DNA from: Oscillospiraceae bacterium
GTDB lineage: Bacteria; Bacillota; Clostridia; Oscillospirales; Oscillospiraceae
Direction of reading: 5' to 3'
Assembly (NCBI GenBank): GCA_022800755.1
Contig: JAAWQX010000005.1
Location: 1-64,000, forward strand
DNA length: 64,000 nucleotides
Position numbers and translations under genes: made by a program
Notes under the pieces: model-generated
What the model saw: only the letters and a program-made list of their open reading frames with translations
The model's database searches: none
Told to the model about the DNA's origin: nothing
Shown: positions 24,023-33,638 of the stretch, in pieces
Layout of the letters: every line of letters begins with the position of its first letter
Position numbering within the stretch: position 1 is the first letter of the stretch

Positions 24023-24260
24023 CATATTTCTTTTTCGTAGCCATGCCGCCGCGGATGTGGCGTTCGGCCTTGTTCAGGTCCAGCACCTCACGCACCTGGT
24101 CATACAGCGCCGGGTTCACCCGGGCCAGCCGTTCGGTGAGGTCCTTATGTACCGTAGATTTGGATATCCCAAACCGCTTCGCCGCGGCGCGCACGGTGAC
24201 TTTGTTATCAATGATGTAAGCCGCGATATCGCAGGCACGCTGTTCAATATCGCCCCGCAC
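24015..24260 (-). CDS. spoIIID: Sporulation transcription factor SpoIIID
   Basis: An 81-residue helix-turn-helix regulator of mother-cell gene expression during sporulation. The recognition block GISKSTVHKDLTERL and the C-terminal basic tail HIRGGMATKKKYEK are diagnostic, and length equals the usual ~80-90 residues. The start is GTG 24260, after AGGGAG; a longer opening upstream extends through the terminator hairpin and is not supported. Its presence is strong evidence for an endospore former. Confidence 0.95.
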   Translation of the reverse strand: MRGDIEQRACDIAAYIIDNKVTVRAAAKRFGISKSTVHKDLTERLARVNPALYDQVREVLDLNKAERHIRGGMATKKKYEK

Positions 24261-24325
24261 AGCATCACTCCCTTTTTCCGTTCCTGTAACACATCTATAT
24301 GCAGGGATTCGGGAAGTCATGCAAC

Positions 24326-24362
24326 AAAAAAGTGCCGGAGGAAATTCCTCCGGCACTTTTTT
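24326..24362. terminator. Bidirectional terminator downstream of malQ
   Basis: AGTGCCGGAGG (24331-24341) pairs with CCTCCGGCACT (24347-24357), with an A-run before and a T-run after, so it works for malQ (minus strand) and in the plus direction. Confidence 0.9.
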
Positions 24363-25861
24363 CATTCGTCTTTTTTCTTTGCCGCCAATCGGCCGTACAT
24401 AGCCGTCAGCTCCCGCAGCTTTTTCGCCAGCTTTTTATTGAGCTGCCCCGGTGCCAGCCGCCACTGCCAGTTGCCGCCCAACACGCCGGGAGTATTCATC
24501 CGTGCCTCGCCGCCCAGCCCCAGGCAGTCCTGCAGCTGCATCACGAACAGGTCGCACACGCTCCCCATCCCGCCGCGAATGAGACCCCAGTTCAGTTCCT
24601 CATCTTTTCCGATGCCGAGATACGTCCGGGCAAATTTCACCTCGGCCTTCCCCACCTCGTCTTTCCACGCCATGATGGGCGCATTGTCGTGGGTCCCCAC
24701 ATAGCACACGGAATTTTTCACATGGTTGTGGGGCAGATAGGCATTGTCCGGGTCGCCATCAAAGGCGAACTCCAATATCTTCATTCCCGGTAGCCCGGAG
24801 GCATTCAGCAGTTCATGCACCGCGGGGGTCAAGATCCCCAAATCCTCCGCAATAAATTTCATGTCGCGGAACCACCCCGTGATCCGCCGCACAAAGTCCA
24901 GCCCCGGGCCTTTCACCCAGCGGCCGTTCTTCGCCGTTGTCTCGCCGTAAGGCACCGCCCAGTAGCTTTCCAGCCCCCGGAAATGGTCGATCCGCACCAC
25001 GTCGTACAATTTCTCCGCCCCGGCGATCCGCCGGATCCACCAGCCATAGCCATCCCGTTCCATGGCAGCCCAGTCGTACAGCGGATTGCCCCAAAGCTGA
25101 CCGTCGACGCTGAAATAATCCGGCGGCACCCCCGCCACCGCGGTGGGCACATTCTTTTCATCCAGTTGGAAACACTTCGGGTCCGCCCACACATCAGCGG
25201 AATCCATCGCCACATAAATGGGCAGGTCGCCGATCAGCCCCACGCCCTGTTTTTTCGCGTAAGCCCGCAGCGCGTCCCACTGCTGATAAAACAGGTATTG
25301 GATATACGTAAACAGCCGTACATCATCGGCCAACAGCACTTGATACCGCTCCACTGCGCCGTTTTTCCGCAGCCGGATAACCTCGTCCGGCCACTCCGTC
25401 CAGGCCTTCATGTCAAAATGCCGCTTCACCGCCATATACAGCGCGTAATCCGGCAGCCAGGGATTTTCCTCCGCGAACGCCTGGACCTTCGCTTCATCCC
25501 GCGCCCAGCCCCGCTCGCAGGCCAGGGACAGCAGCGTGAAGCGGCTGTTGTACAGCTTCTCATAGTCCACCCGGCCCGGGTCGCCGCCCCAGTCCGCCGC
25601 CTTGATCTCCTTCGCGGTGAGCAGCTTGTCCTGCTTCAACAGGTCCAAATCGATGAAATAGGGATTGCCCGCATAGGTGGAAAAACTCTGATAGGGCGAA
25701 TCCCCGTAGCTGGTAGGACCCACCGGCAAAAGCTGCCACCAGGACTGCCCTGCCGCCGCCAGGAAATCTACAAAATCATACGCCGCTTTCCCCAGCGTCC
25801 CCACGCCGTAGGGCGACGGCAGAGAAAAGACCGGCAATAAAATACCGCTGCTTCGTTCCAT
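24362..25861 (-). CDS. malQ: 4-alpha-glucanotransferase (amylomaltase)
   Basis: A 499-residue GH77 enzyme that disproportionates malto-oligosaccharides. It has the N-terminal substrate loop SSGILLPVFSLPSPYGVGTLG, GDSPYQSFS, GDLPIYVAMDSADVW, the nucleophile region VRIDHFRGLE, the acid/base region AEDLGILTP, and GTHDNAPI. Length is typical. It stands alone, with no other glycogen or maltose gene visible here. Confidence 0.95.
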   Translation of the reverse strand: MERSSGILLPVFSLPSPYGVGTLGKAAYDFVDFLAAAGQSWWQLLPVGPTSYGDSPYQSFSTYAGNPYFIDLDLLKQDKLLTAKEIKAADWGGDPGRVDYEKLYNSRFTLLSLACERGWARDEAKVQAFAEENPWLPDYALYMAVKRHFDMKAWTEWPDEVIRLRKNGAVERYQVLLADDVRLFTYIQYLFYQQWDALRAYAKKQGVGLIGDLPIYVAMDSADVWADPKCFQLDEKNVPTAVAGVPPDYFSVDGQLWGNPLYDWAAMERDGYGWWIRRIAGAEKLYDVVRIDHFRGLESYWAVPYGETTAKNGRWVKGPGLDFVRRITGWFRDMKFIAEDLGILTPAVHELLNASGLPGMKILEFAFDGDPDNAYLPHNHVKNSVCYVGTHDNAPIMAWKDEVGKAEVKFARTYLGIGKDEELNWGLIRGGMGSVCDLFVMQLQDCLGLGGEARMNTPGVLGGNWQWRLAPGQLNKKLAKKLRELTAMYGRLAAKKKDE

Positions 25862-25909
25862 ACTGATTCCTCCAAAAAGTCAGGGCGCACTGCCGTGCGC
25901 CCTGTATCA

Positions 25910-27367
25910 TTACGCTTTGACCTTCTCTTTCTTTTTCCGAATCGGCTGGTCATCCTTATCCCGGATGGTGATGCCGGTGTAGCCAAAGATGATAGCAAAG
26001 ATGAAACTGGTATAGCACAGCACCGCCCAAGGCAGATACTCCAGCGTGGGAACGCCCAGGGTATTCGCCATGTACGTACCCGCCACGGCCCAAGGCACCA
26101 GCGGCACCACGCAGGTGCCGGCGTCCTCCAGCGTACGGGACAGGTTCTTGCCGTGGAGCTTGAACTCGTCAAACGCGCCCTTGAACAGCTCGCCGGGGAC
26201 CAGGATCGCCAGATAAGAGCTGCCGGTCACGATGCTCATAAAGATTGTCGCCACAACGGTGGAGGTAATCAGCCCGCCCACAGACTTGATGGCGGAGAGC
26301 ATCTTGTTCAAGATCACATTGATGCACCCGGTCTTGCTGTAGATCCCGCCGAAGCCGATGGCGCAGAAGATCAGCAGAATCGTGCTCATCATGCCCATCA
26401 AGCCGCCGCGGTTGAGCAGGGTGTTGATAGTGGACGGCACCGTCTCCAGATCCACGCCGGGGACCATGCTCACGTTAAAGCCGCTGTAAAAAGCGGTTGC
26501 GGCGTTGGACACGGTAAAACCCTGCATGGCAACGCCCAGAATGAGCGCCACCAGAGAAGCCAGCAGCATGCAGGGAACTGTGGGCTTTTTCAAAAAAGCG
26601 CCGCCCAGAACGATGACCACGGGCAACAGCAGCAGGATGTTAAAGTGGTACATCCCCTCCAGCGATGTCAGCATAGCATCAACGGTCTCCGCCGTAGCCA
26701 TGCTGTTCATATCCAAGCTAAGCCCCGCGATGGCGTACACAATCAGCGCCACAATGCTGGCGCACCCGGTGGTGAAGAACATATGCTTGATGTGATCGTA
26801 CAGATCGCACCCGCCGGCGATGGGGGCCAGAATGGTGGTATCGGAAAACGGGGACAGCTTATCGCCGAACACCGCGCCGGAAATCACCGCGCCCGCGGCG
26901 ATGGGTAATGGCGCGCCCACCGCGATGGCCACACCCATGACGGCAATGCCCGCCGTACCGGCGGAACCAAAGGACGTACCCGTCACCGTAGAGATAATCG
27001 CGCACACAATAAAGCCCGTGACGAACAGCCACCGGGGATCGATGATCTTGATGCCGTAATAGATCATCATGGGGATGGTCCCGGAGATCATCCAGCTTGA
27101 GATCATAGCGCCCACGCAGATCATGACAAAAATGCTGGGCAGTGACGCGGAAATCTTCTCCCGCACGCCCTCGAACATTTCATCCCAGCTCAGCCCGCAG
27201 GCATAGGCCACGATCGCCGCCACCGCCGCGGCGGCCAGCATGCACACCTGTGTGGGGAACCGGAACTTGCCGTAGCCGATGCCCAGAAACAGCACCAGCC
27301 CCAGCAGGGGGATCAAGGACAGCCCCAGGGAAGGCGTCTTGACCGTTCTTTGCTTTTTGGTTGACAT
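25910..27367 (-). CDS. nhaC: Na+/H+ antiporter NhaC family
   Basis: A 485-residue polytopic membrane protein with about twelve hydrophobic segments. The family signature GAVFGDKLSPFSDTT lies near residues 174-188, with TGTSFGSAGTAGIAVMG upstream. The lysine-rich C-terminus is cytoplasmic. It probably exchanges Na+ for H+ or, in NhaC relatives, organic anions. It follows the ATC-hydrolase-family gene by 23 bases in the same direction, suggesting that it may transport that enzyme's substrate or product. Confidence 0.9.
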   Translation of the reverse strand: MSTKKQRTVKTPSLGLSLIPLLGLVLFLGIGYGKFRFPTQVCMLAAAAVAAIVAYACGLSWDEMFEGVREKISASLPSIFVMICVGAMISSWMISGTIPMMIYYGIKIIDPRWLFVTGFIVCAIISTVTGTSFGSAGTAGIAVMGVAIAVGAPLPIAAGAVISGAVFGDKLSPFSDTTILAPIAGGCDLYDHIKHMFFTTGCASIVALIVYAIAGLSLDMNSMATAETVDAMLTSLEGMYHFNILLLLPVVIVLGGAFLKKPTVPCMLLASLVALILGVAMQGFTVSNAATAFYSGFNVSMVPGVDLETVPSTINTLLNRGGLMGMMSTILLIFCAIGFGGIYSKTGCINVILNKMLSAIKSVGGLITSTVVATIFMSIVTGSSYLAILVPGELFKGAFDEFKLHGKNLSRTLEDAGTCVVPLVPWAVAGTYMANTLGVPTLEYLPWAVLCYTSFIFAIIFGYTGITIRDKDDQPIRKKKEKVKA

Positions 27368-27390
27368 AACTCTCTTCTCTCCTTATATTT

Positions 27391-27939
27391 TTACTTCTTG
27401 CGGGTAATCGTCATGGCACAGGGCTGCCCCTCACCGTCCGCCACCGTCGTGGGAAAATCAATTTCCACATTGGGGAACGGCGCGCAGATGGCATAGTCGC
27501 AATGCCCCAGCATATCCCGGCAGAACATCTTGATGGTCTCCGGGGATTCCCCCAGTTCCGCCAGCGCCTCGGCGTGGGGACAAGCGTGGAACAGCTTCAC
27601 CGCCCTATCCTCGCCCAGTTCCGTGATCTCCTGCTCAAAGGTCATGACCCCGCCCTTGGAGGTCTGCCCCAGAATCGCTTCCGTCGGCCCGATATTTTCC
27701 GGCCCGTATTTTTCCGCGATCTTCTTCCCCTGCCACAGCCCGAATTCATAAGACCCCTCCCGGATGACCCGGTTAGCGTCCACCTCGGGGTACAGCTCTT
27801 TCAGCTTTTTCCAGATGAAATAGATCTGCGTGGAGCGGTCCTTATACGCGCTCTTCACCGCCTGGTGGAACTCCTCCGGGGACACCGGGTCTTCCAGATG
27901 CAGGCTCTCTATGTATGCGTTGATGGTTTCCTGACTCAT
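27391..27939 (-). CDS. L-2-amino-thiazoline-4-carboxylic acid hydrolase family protein
   Basis: A 182-residue protein whose C-terminal half (HACPHAEALAELGESPE, then FCRDMLGHCDYAIC) matches the ATC-hydrolase family. Some of these convert 2-amino-thiazoline carboxylate toward cysteine; most members are uncharacterised. ATG 27939 follows AAAGGAGGG. A longer start eight codons upstream lacks a ribosome-binding site. Co-transcribed with nhaC. Confidence 0.8.
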   Translation of the reverse strand: MSQETINAYIESLHLEDPVSPEEFHQAVKSAYKDRSTQIYFIWKKLKELYPEVDANRVIREGSYEFGLWQGKKIAEKYGPENIGPTEAILGQTSKGGVMTFEQEITELGEDRAVKLFHACPHAEALAELGESPETIKMFCRDMLGHCDYAICAPFPNVEIDFPTTVADGEGQPCAMTITRKK

Positions 27940-28013
27940 AAACGCCCTCCTTTTCTGACACACATACTATATACTATATGAGCGATTCCTGCAAGTCTTG
28001 AATTGCTTTTCTA

Positions 28014-28042
28014 TTGACAGCGGGGAAAAAATGTGATATCTT
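28014..28042 (+). promoter_or_regulatory. Sigma-A promoter of the his operon
   Basis: TTGACA (28014-28019), 17-base spacer, TATCTT (28037-28042), about 60 bases before yerC. The leader is too short for a T-box, so control probably acts through the YerC-like protein at the promoter. Confidence 0.75.
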
Positions 28043-28102
28043 ATCTCCGTTATCTTAATGTTATGCTATCACATTATCGAACTAAAGTACGGAGACAAAA
28101 GA

Positions 28103-28393
28103 ATGAACAACATTTTTGACCAGCAAAATCCCCGTCTGCTGATCCGGGCGATGCTCACGCTGAAAACGGAGGACGAGTGCCGGGCGTTTTTGGAGGACAT
28201 CATGACCACCCGGGAGATTCTCGACATCTCCCAGCGCATGGCGGTGGCCCGGGAACTGGACGCCGGAGCGAGCACACTGAAAATCGCGGAGACCACCGGG
28301 GCCAGCCCCACCACCATCAGCCGGGTAAACCGCTGCTATCAATACGGTGCCGGCGGCTACCGCACTGTGCTGGACCGCTGGAAGGAGGATTGA
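28103..28393 (+). CDS. yerC: YerC/YecD (TrpR-related) regulator leading the his operon
   Basis: A 96-residue TrpR-superfamily protein. The core LTLKTEDECRAFLEDIMTTREI, the helix-turn-helix TLKIAETTGASPTTISRVNRC, and YGAGGYRTVLDR match YerC/YecD. The start is ATG 28103 with GGAG upstream. It is followed after two bases by hisZ, so this is the first gene of the histidine operon. Inference: a histidine-responsive repressor of its own operon. Confidence 0.9.
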   Translation: MNNIFDQQNPRLLIRAMLTLKTEDECRAFLEDIMTTREILDISQRMAVARELDAGASTLKIAETTGASPTTISRVNRCYQYGAGGYRTVLDRWKED

Positions 28394-28395
28394 AC

Positions 28396-29433
28396 ATGTA
28401 TCTGCGAAAGGACGAGCAGGTCATCTATTCTTTGCGGGACCTGTACCGCCGGTACGGGTATCATCAATATAAGGTAACGAAGTTCGAGGAATACGAGCTT
28501 TACGCCCGGAACAAAAGCTTCCTGGTCAGCGACAAAATGCTCACCTTCACGGACACCAACGGCAAACTCATGGCCCTGAAGCCGGACATCACCCTGTCCA
28601 TCGTGAAAAATGCCCGCCCCGCCCCGGGCAGCGTGGACAAGGTGTACTACTGCGAAAACGTCTACCGGGCGGGGTCGAACTACAACGGCTTCCAGGAGAT
28701 CACCCAAACCGGACTGGAATGCTTAGGCGCCATCGACGACTACACCGTATGCGAAGTAATGATGCTGGCCTGCCGCAGCCTGGCCGCCATCACGGAGCAA
28801 TACCTGCTGCAAGTATCCCACCTGGGCTTCGCCGACGCGCTGCTGTCCCAGGTAGACCCCGCCCTGCACCGGGAACTATTAGACCTGGTGTGCCAGAAAA
28901 ACCCGGCGGGTCTGAGCGCCCTATGCGCCACCGCGGACATCGCCCCCAGCCTGACCCAAAAACTCATTTTGCTGGCGGACACCTTCGGCCCGCTCCACGA
29001 CCTGCTCCCTACGTTGGAAGCCTTAGCCGACTGCCCCCAGACCCAGGCGGCTTACGGGGAACTGGCAAGTATCGACCAAGCCATGTCGGAATACTGCCTG
29101 ACCGGCAAGGTATACCTGGACTTTTCCATCGTCAGCGACTTGAATTATTACAACGGCATCGTATTCCAGGGCTACGTGAACGGCCTGCCCACCCACATAC
29201 TGTCCGGCGGACGCTACGACCGGCTGGCGGAAAAATTAGGCAAACAAATAGGCGGCATCGGCTTCGGTGTGTACATGAGCCTGCTGGAACGCTTCTGGGG
29301 CCAGGAGCCAGACGAACCGGAAACCATCCTCCCCTACAAAAACGGCACACTCCAAGAGACCATACGCGCCGCAGAAGCCCTCACCGCTCAAGGAAAACGG
29401 GTGCGGGTCACAGGAAAGGACGGTGCCTTATGA
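28396..29433 (+). CDS. hisZ: ATP phosphoribosyltransferase regulatory subunit HisZ
   Basis: A 345-residue class II aminoacyl-tRNA-synthetase-like protein that activates short-form HisG and mediates histidine feedback. LKPDITLSIVKNA, VYYCENVYRAGSNYNGFQEITQTGLE, SDLNYYNGIVFQGYV and GGRYDRLAEKLGK are the HisS-like motifs 2 and 3 blocks. GGAGG lies just before ATG 28396. Its presence fits the short HisG encoded next, with ATGA overlap. Confidence 0.93.
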   Translation: MYLRKDEQVIYSLRDLYRRYGYHQYKVTKFEEYELYARNKSFLVSDKMLTFTDTNGKLMALKPDITLSIVKNARPAPGSVDKVYYCENVYRAGSNYNGFQEITQTGLECLGAIDDYTVCEVMMLACRSLAAITEQYLLQVSHLGFADALLSQVDPALHRELLDLVCQKNPAGLSALCATADIAPSLTQKLILLADTFGPLHDLLPTLEALADCPQTQAAYGELASIDQAMSEYCLTGKVYLDFSIVSDLNYYNGIVFQGYVNGLPTHILSGGRYDRLAEKLGKQIGGIGFGVYMSLLERFWGQEPDEPETILPYKNGTLQETIRAAEALTAQGKRVRVTGKDGAL

Positions 29434-30062
29434 TCAACATTGCGCTGCCCAAAGGCAGATTGGGCGAGAAAGTCTACGCCCTGTTCGAACAGGCGGGCTA
29501 CCCCTGCCCCGCCATCAAAGAGGAGAGCCGCAAGCTGATTTTTGAAAACGAAGCCGCCGGGGTGCGCTACTTCTGGGCCAAGCCCACGGACGTCCCCGTC
29601 TACGTAGAGCGCGGCGCGGCGGACATCGGTATAGCCGGGAAAGACATTTTACTGGAATACGCCCCGGACGTATACGAATTAGGCGACCTTGGCATGGGCA
29701 AATGCCGCATGTGCGTGGCCGGTCCGGCGACCTTCCGGGACAGCCGGGACGCCACCTTACGGGTAGCCACCAAATTCCCCAACATCGCCAAGCAGTATTA
29801 TGCTTCTGTCAGCCGTCAGATTGACATCATCAAGCTCAACGGCTCCATTGAACTGGCCCCCATCGTGGGCCTGTCCGACGTGATCGTGGACATTGTAGAG
29901 ACCGGCTCCACCCTCCGGGAAAACGACCTGGCCGTGCTGGAGACCATCGTCCCTATCAGCGCCCGGCTCATTGCCAACAAAGCGGGCTATAAATTCAAAT
30001 ACGAAGCGATCCGCACCATGCGCGAAAAACTGTTCGCCCTGTGCGAAGGAGGCAGCATATGA
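29430..30062 (+). CDS. hisG: ATP phosphoribosyltransferase catalytic subunit (short form)
   Basis: A 210-residue HisG-S enzyme, first step of histidine synthesis (ATP + PRPP). ALPKGRLGE, VERGAADIGIAGKD, and the PRPP-binding VDIVETGSTLREN (near residues 150-162) are visible. It lacks the ~80-residue regulatory domain of long HisG, consistent with dependence on HisZ. Overlaps both neighbours by four bases. Confidence 0.96.
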   Translation: MINIALPKGRLGEKVYALFEQAGYPCPAIKEESRKLIFENEAAGVRYFWAKPTDVPVYVERGAADIGIAGKDILLEYAPDVYELGDLGMGKCRMCVAGPATFRDSRDATLRVATKFPNIAKQYYASVSRQIDIIKLNGSIELAPIVGLSDVIVDIVETGSTLRENDLAVLETIVPISARLIANKAGYKFKYEAIRTMREKLFALCEGGSI

Positions 30063-31342
30063 TCCGAATCTTCAATTACGGGGAAGTCCCCAACGCGGAG
30101 CTTTTCATCCGCTCCCAACGCATTGTGGACGTGGCCCCGGCGGTCACGGAGATCATCCGTGACGTAGAGAAAAACGGCGACGAGGCCCTTTACCGCCTGA
30201 CGGAAAAATTCGACGGCGCGAAGTTGTCCCGTCTGGACGTAACGGAAGCGGAGATCGACGAAGCTATGGCCCAGGTGGGCGAGGACTACCTCGCCGTACT
30301 GCGCCTGGCGGCAAAGAACATCGAGGAATACCACCGGCACCAGATCCGTTCCGGCTTCGTCATGACCCGGGAAAACGGCGCGGTGCTGGGCCAGATCGTC
30401 ACGCCCATCGACAGCGTGGGCCTGTACGTCCCCAACGGCACGGCGGCCTACCCCTCTTCCCTGCTTATGAACTGCGTCCCGGCAAAGCTGGCGGGCTGCC
30501 GCCGGTTAGTCACTGTCACCCCACCGGGAAAAGACGGCAAAGTGGACCCGGCCATTTTAGCGGCGGCCCGCATCGCGGGAGTAGACTGCATCTACAAAGT
30601 CGGCGGCGCCCAAGCGGTGGCCGCCCTGGCCTACGGCACGGCGAGCATCCCGAAAGTGGACAAGATCGTCGGCCCCGGCAACGCCTACGTAGCGGAAGCG
30701 AAAAAGCAGGTGTTCGGCAAAGTCGCCATCGACACCATCGCCGGCCCCAGCGAGGTACTGATCGTCGCCGACGACACCAACGACCCCAAGGTCGTGGCCG
30801 CCGACATGCTAGCCCAGGCAGAGCATGACGTGATGGCCACCGCCGTTCTGGTCACGGACAGCAAAGCCTTCGCCCAAGCGGTGAGCGCCGAACTGGAGCG
30901 TCAGATTCCCCTGCTCCCCCGTACGGACATCGCCCGGGAATCCATCGACAGCAACGGCAAGATCGTCATCGCCGCGGACCTGATGAACGCCATGGACTGC
31001 GCCAACGAGATCGCGCCGGAGCACCTTGAGATCGCGGTGGACGACCCGTTCCGCTACCTGCCGTTTGTCAAAAACGCCGGCTCCATTTTCCTGGGCAAGC
31101 ACAGCCCCGAAGCCCTGGGCGACTACCTGGCCGGCCCGAACCACACCCTGCCCACCACCGGCACGGCCAAGTTCGGCAGCCCCCTGTCGGTGGACGATTT
31201 CGTGAAAAAATCCCAGTACACCTATTACACGCCCCAAGCCCTGGCAGAGGTCAAGGACGGCCTGATGCTCTTCGCGGAAAAAGAGGGGCTCCACGGCCAC
31301 GCCAGAAGCGTAGGCGTCCGATTTGAGGAGGACAACTCATGA
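30059..31342 (+). CDS. hisD: Histidinol dehydrogenase
   Basis: A 427-residue zinc enzyme carrying out the last two oxidations to histidine. VGLYVPNGTAAYPSS, KVGGAQAVAALAYGT, IVGPGNAYVAEAKKQVFG and AGPSEVLIVAD are the NAD and substrate blocks, EQAEHDVMATA-like and GPNHTLPT hold zinc ligands and catalytic His. GGAGG is upstream, and both ends overlap neighbouring genes (ATGA). Confidence 0.96.
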   Translation: MIRIFNYGEVPNAELFIRSQRIVDVAPAVTEIIRDVEKNGDEALYRLTEKFDGAKLSRLDVTEAEIDEAMAQVGEDYLAVLRLAAKNIEEYHRHQIRSGFVMTRENGAVLGQIVTPIDSVGLYVPNGTAAYPSSLLMNCVPAKLAGCRRLVTVTPPGKDGKVDPAILAAARIAGVDCIYKVGGAQAVAALAYGTASIPKVDKIVGPGNAYVAEAKKQVFGKVAIDTIAGPSEVLIVADDTNDPKVVAADMLAQAEHDVMATAVLVTDSKAFAQAVSAELERQIPLLPRTDIARESIDSNGKIVIAADLMNAMDCANEIAPEHLEIAVDDPFRYLPFVKNAGSIFLGKHSPEALGDYLAGPNHTLPTTGTAKFGSPLSVDDFVKKSQYTYYTPQALAEVKDGLMLFAEKEGLHGHARSVGVRFEEDNS

Positions 31343-32391
31343 GCCGTTTCATCAGCCAAAAGCACGCCGCCCTGACCCCCTACGTCCCCGGCGAGCAGCC
31401 CCGGGCGCGGCAGTACATCAAGCTCAACACCAACGAATCGCCTTTCCCACCCCCCCGTCGCGTGGCGGACTACGTCACCGCGGAGGCCGGGCAGTTGAAC
31501 CTGTACTCCGACCCGGAATCTGCGGCCCTGACCCGAACCGTCGCGGACTTTTACGGCCTGCGTCCCAGCCAAATTCTCATGACCAACGGCTCAGACGAAA
31601 TCTTAAACTTCGCTTTCATGGCCTTCGGCGACGCGTCGCACCCCTTCGTGTTCCCAGACGTCACATACAGCTTTTACGAGGTGTTCTGCACCCTGAACCA
31701 GGTCCCCTACGAGACCATCCCTCTCCGGGAGGACTTCACCATCGACCCCGCAGACTTCTGCGGTGTCCGCAAACACATCGTCATTGCCAACCCCAACGCC
31801 CCCACGGGCCTGGTGCTCAACTTAGCGGACCTGGAAACCATCGTCCGCACCAACCCGGACAACATCGTCATCATCGACGAAGCCTACATCGATTTCGGCG
31901 GCGAGAGCGCCCTGACCCTCCTGCCCAAATACGAAAACCTCTTGGTGACCCGCACCTTCTCCAAATCCCGGTCCCTGGCCGGCGCGCGGCTGGGCTTCGG
32001 CATGGGCAGCGAGGCGCTGATCGGCGATTTAAAGACCATGAAGGACTCCACAAACCCCTATAATGTCAACCGCATGACCGCCGCGGCGGGCGTCGCGGCC
32101 ATGGAGGAAAACGACTATTACATGGACAAGGTCCGCACCATCCGCGCCATCCGGGACGACACCGCGGCGAAGCTGCGGGACATGGGCTGTCTGGTCACGG
32201 ACTCCCACACGAACTTCCTGTTCGTAGAAGTTCCCGGCCTACCCGGCGCAAAGCTGTACGAACTGCTCCGGGAACAGGGCATTCTGGTGCGCCAATGGAA
32301 CCGACCCCGCATCGAAAACCGCTGCCGCGTCACCGTAGGCACGCAAGAGGAAATGGACGCCTTTGTCAAGGCGCTGGAGGAGATCAAATGA
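31339..32391 (+). CDS. hisC: Histidinol-phosphate aminotransferase
   Basis: A 350-residue PLP enzyme of the aminotransferase I/II fold. KLNTNESPFPPP is the N-terminal block, NPNAPTG and IIDEAYIDF bind cofactor, and TFSKSRSLAGARLGF carries the Schiff-base lysine near residue 211. Converts imidazole acetol phosphate to histidinol phosphate. Coupled by ATGA to hisD and hisB. Confidence 0.95.
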   Translation: MSRFISQKHAALTPYVPGEQPRARQYIKLNTNESPFPPPRRVADYVTAEAGQLNLYSDPESAALTRTVADFYGLRPSQILMTNGSDEILNFAFMAFGDASHPFVFPDVTYSFYEVFCTLNQVPYETIPLREDFTIDPADFCGVRKHIVIANPNAPTGLVLNLADLETIVRTNPDNIVIIDEAYIDFGGESALTLLPKYENLLVTRTFSKSRSLAGARLGFGMGSEALIGDLKTMKDSTNPYNVNRMTAAAGVAAMEENDYYMDKVRTIRAIRDDTAAKLRDMGCLVTDSHTNFLFVEVPGLPGAKLYELLREQGILVRQWNRPRIENRCRVTVGTQEEMDAFVKALEEIK

Positions 32392-33014
32392 GCGACACAA
32401 GCATTCCCGTTTACGCGGGCAACCCGCCCCGCGCGTATTCCATCACCCGCAAGACCGCGGAAACCGACGTCACCGTCACCCTGAACCTGGACGGCACCGG
32501 CTCCAGTTCCATTGACACCGGCGTGGGCTTTCTGGACCACATGCTGACCCTGTTCGCCAAGCACGCTCGCTTCGACCTGGAACTGACCTGCAAAGGCGAC
32601 GTACAAATAGACGACCACCACAGCACCGAGGACACCGGCATCTGCCTGGGCCGGGCCTTTGCCGCCGCCCTGGGGGACAAGCGCGGCATAGCCCGCTACG
32701 GTCACGCCCTGCTGCCCATGGACGAAGCCCTGATCCTCGCCGCCGTGGACCTGTCCGGCCGGGACATCCTGCGGTACGGTCTGGACATCCCCACGCAAAA
32801 GGTCGGCACGTTCGACACCGAACTGGTAGAAGAATTTCTCCTGGCCTTCGTCAGAAATGCCGGTGTCACCCTCCACCTGCGCCAGCTGGACGGAACCAAC
32901 AGCCACCACATCATCGAGAGCGCGTTCAAGGCCCTGGCCCGGGCACTGCGCATGGCGGTGGCCATCGACCCGGCCCAGGCAAACGAGATTCCCTCCACGA
33001 AAGGGGTCTTGTAA
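32388..33014 (+). CDS. hisB: Imidazoleglycerol-phosphate dehydratase
   Basis: A 208-residue monofunctional dehydratase. Metal-binding FLDHMLTLFAKH, DDHHSTEDTGI and the C-terminal SHHIIESAFKALARAL repeat are visible. No phosphatase domain is fused, so the phosphatase must come from the PHP gene at the operon's end. The ATG at 32388 overlaps the hisC stop; longer openings lie inside hisC. Confidence 0.95.
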   Translation: MSDTSIPVYAGNPPRAYSITRKTAETDVTVTLNLDGTGSSSIDTGVGFLDHMLTLFAKHARFDLELTCKGDVQIDDHHSTEDTGICLGRAFAAALGDKRGIARYGHALLPMDEALILAAVDLSGRDILRYGLDIPTQKVGTFDTELVEEFLLAFVRNAGVTLHLRQLDGTNSHHIIESAFKALARALRMAVAIDPAQANEIPSTKGVL

Positions 33015-33638
33015 ATGGTCGCCATCGTGGATTACGGCGTGGGGAACCTGTTTTCCCTGAAAAGCTCCTTTGCCCGGGTAGGCGCGGAAGTCACCGTCAC
33101 CGGCGACCCGGCGGTTCTGCACGCGGCCGACCGCATCGTGCTCCCCGGCGTAGGCGCGTTCGGCGACGCGGCGGCGAAGCTCCGGGCCACGGGCCTGGAC
33201 AAAACCATCATCGACGAAGCCCACCGCGGCAAGCCCCTGCTGGGCATCTGCCTGGGGATGCAGCTGCTGTTCGACCGCAGCTTTGAGTACGGCGAGCACC
33301 GGGGCCTGGGCCTGGTCCCGGGCAATGTGCGTCCCATCAGCGAGGTCATCCCGGCGGACCTGAAGATCCCCCACATCGGCTGGAACGCCCTCACCCTTAC
33401 CCCGCACCGGGACAAAAATTGCATTTTTCGCGACAACAAAAACGGCGACCACGTCTATTTTGTGCATAGTTACTATGCCGCGGACTGTGCCGAAAGCGTC
33501 ACCGCGGTGACGGAATACGGCGCGAAATTGACCGCCGCGGTGCAAAACGGGAACGTATACGGCACCCAGTTCCACCCGGAAAAATCCGGTCCGGTAGGCC
33601 TGACCATCTTAAAATCATTCTGCGAGGTGACCCCATGA
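33015..33638 (+). CDS. hisH: Imidazole glycerol phosphate synthase, glutaminase subunit
   Basis: A 207-residue class I glutamine amidotransferase. The nucleophile motif GICLGMQLLF has Cys near residue 78 and the catalytic triad is completed by FHPEKSG near residue 186. It supplies ammonia to HisF. It directly follows the hisB stop and overlaps hisA. Confidence 0.95.
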   Translation: MVAIVDYGVGNLFSLKSSFARVGAEVTVTGDPAVLHAADRIVLPGVGAFGDAAAKLRATGLDKTIIDEAHRGKPLLGICLGMQLLFDRSFEYGEHRGLGLVPGNVRPISEVIPADLKIPHIGWNALTLTPHRDKNCIFRDNKNGDHVYFVHSYYAADCAESVTAVTEYGAKLTAAVQNGNVYGTQFHPEKSGPVGLTILKSFCEVTP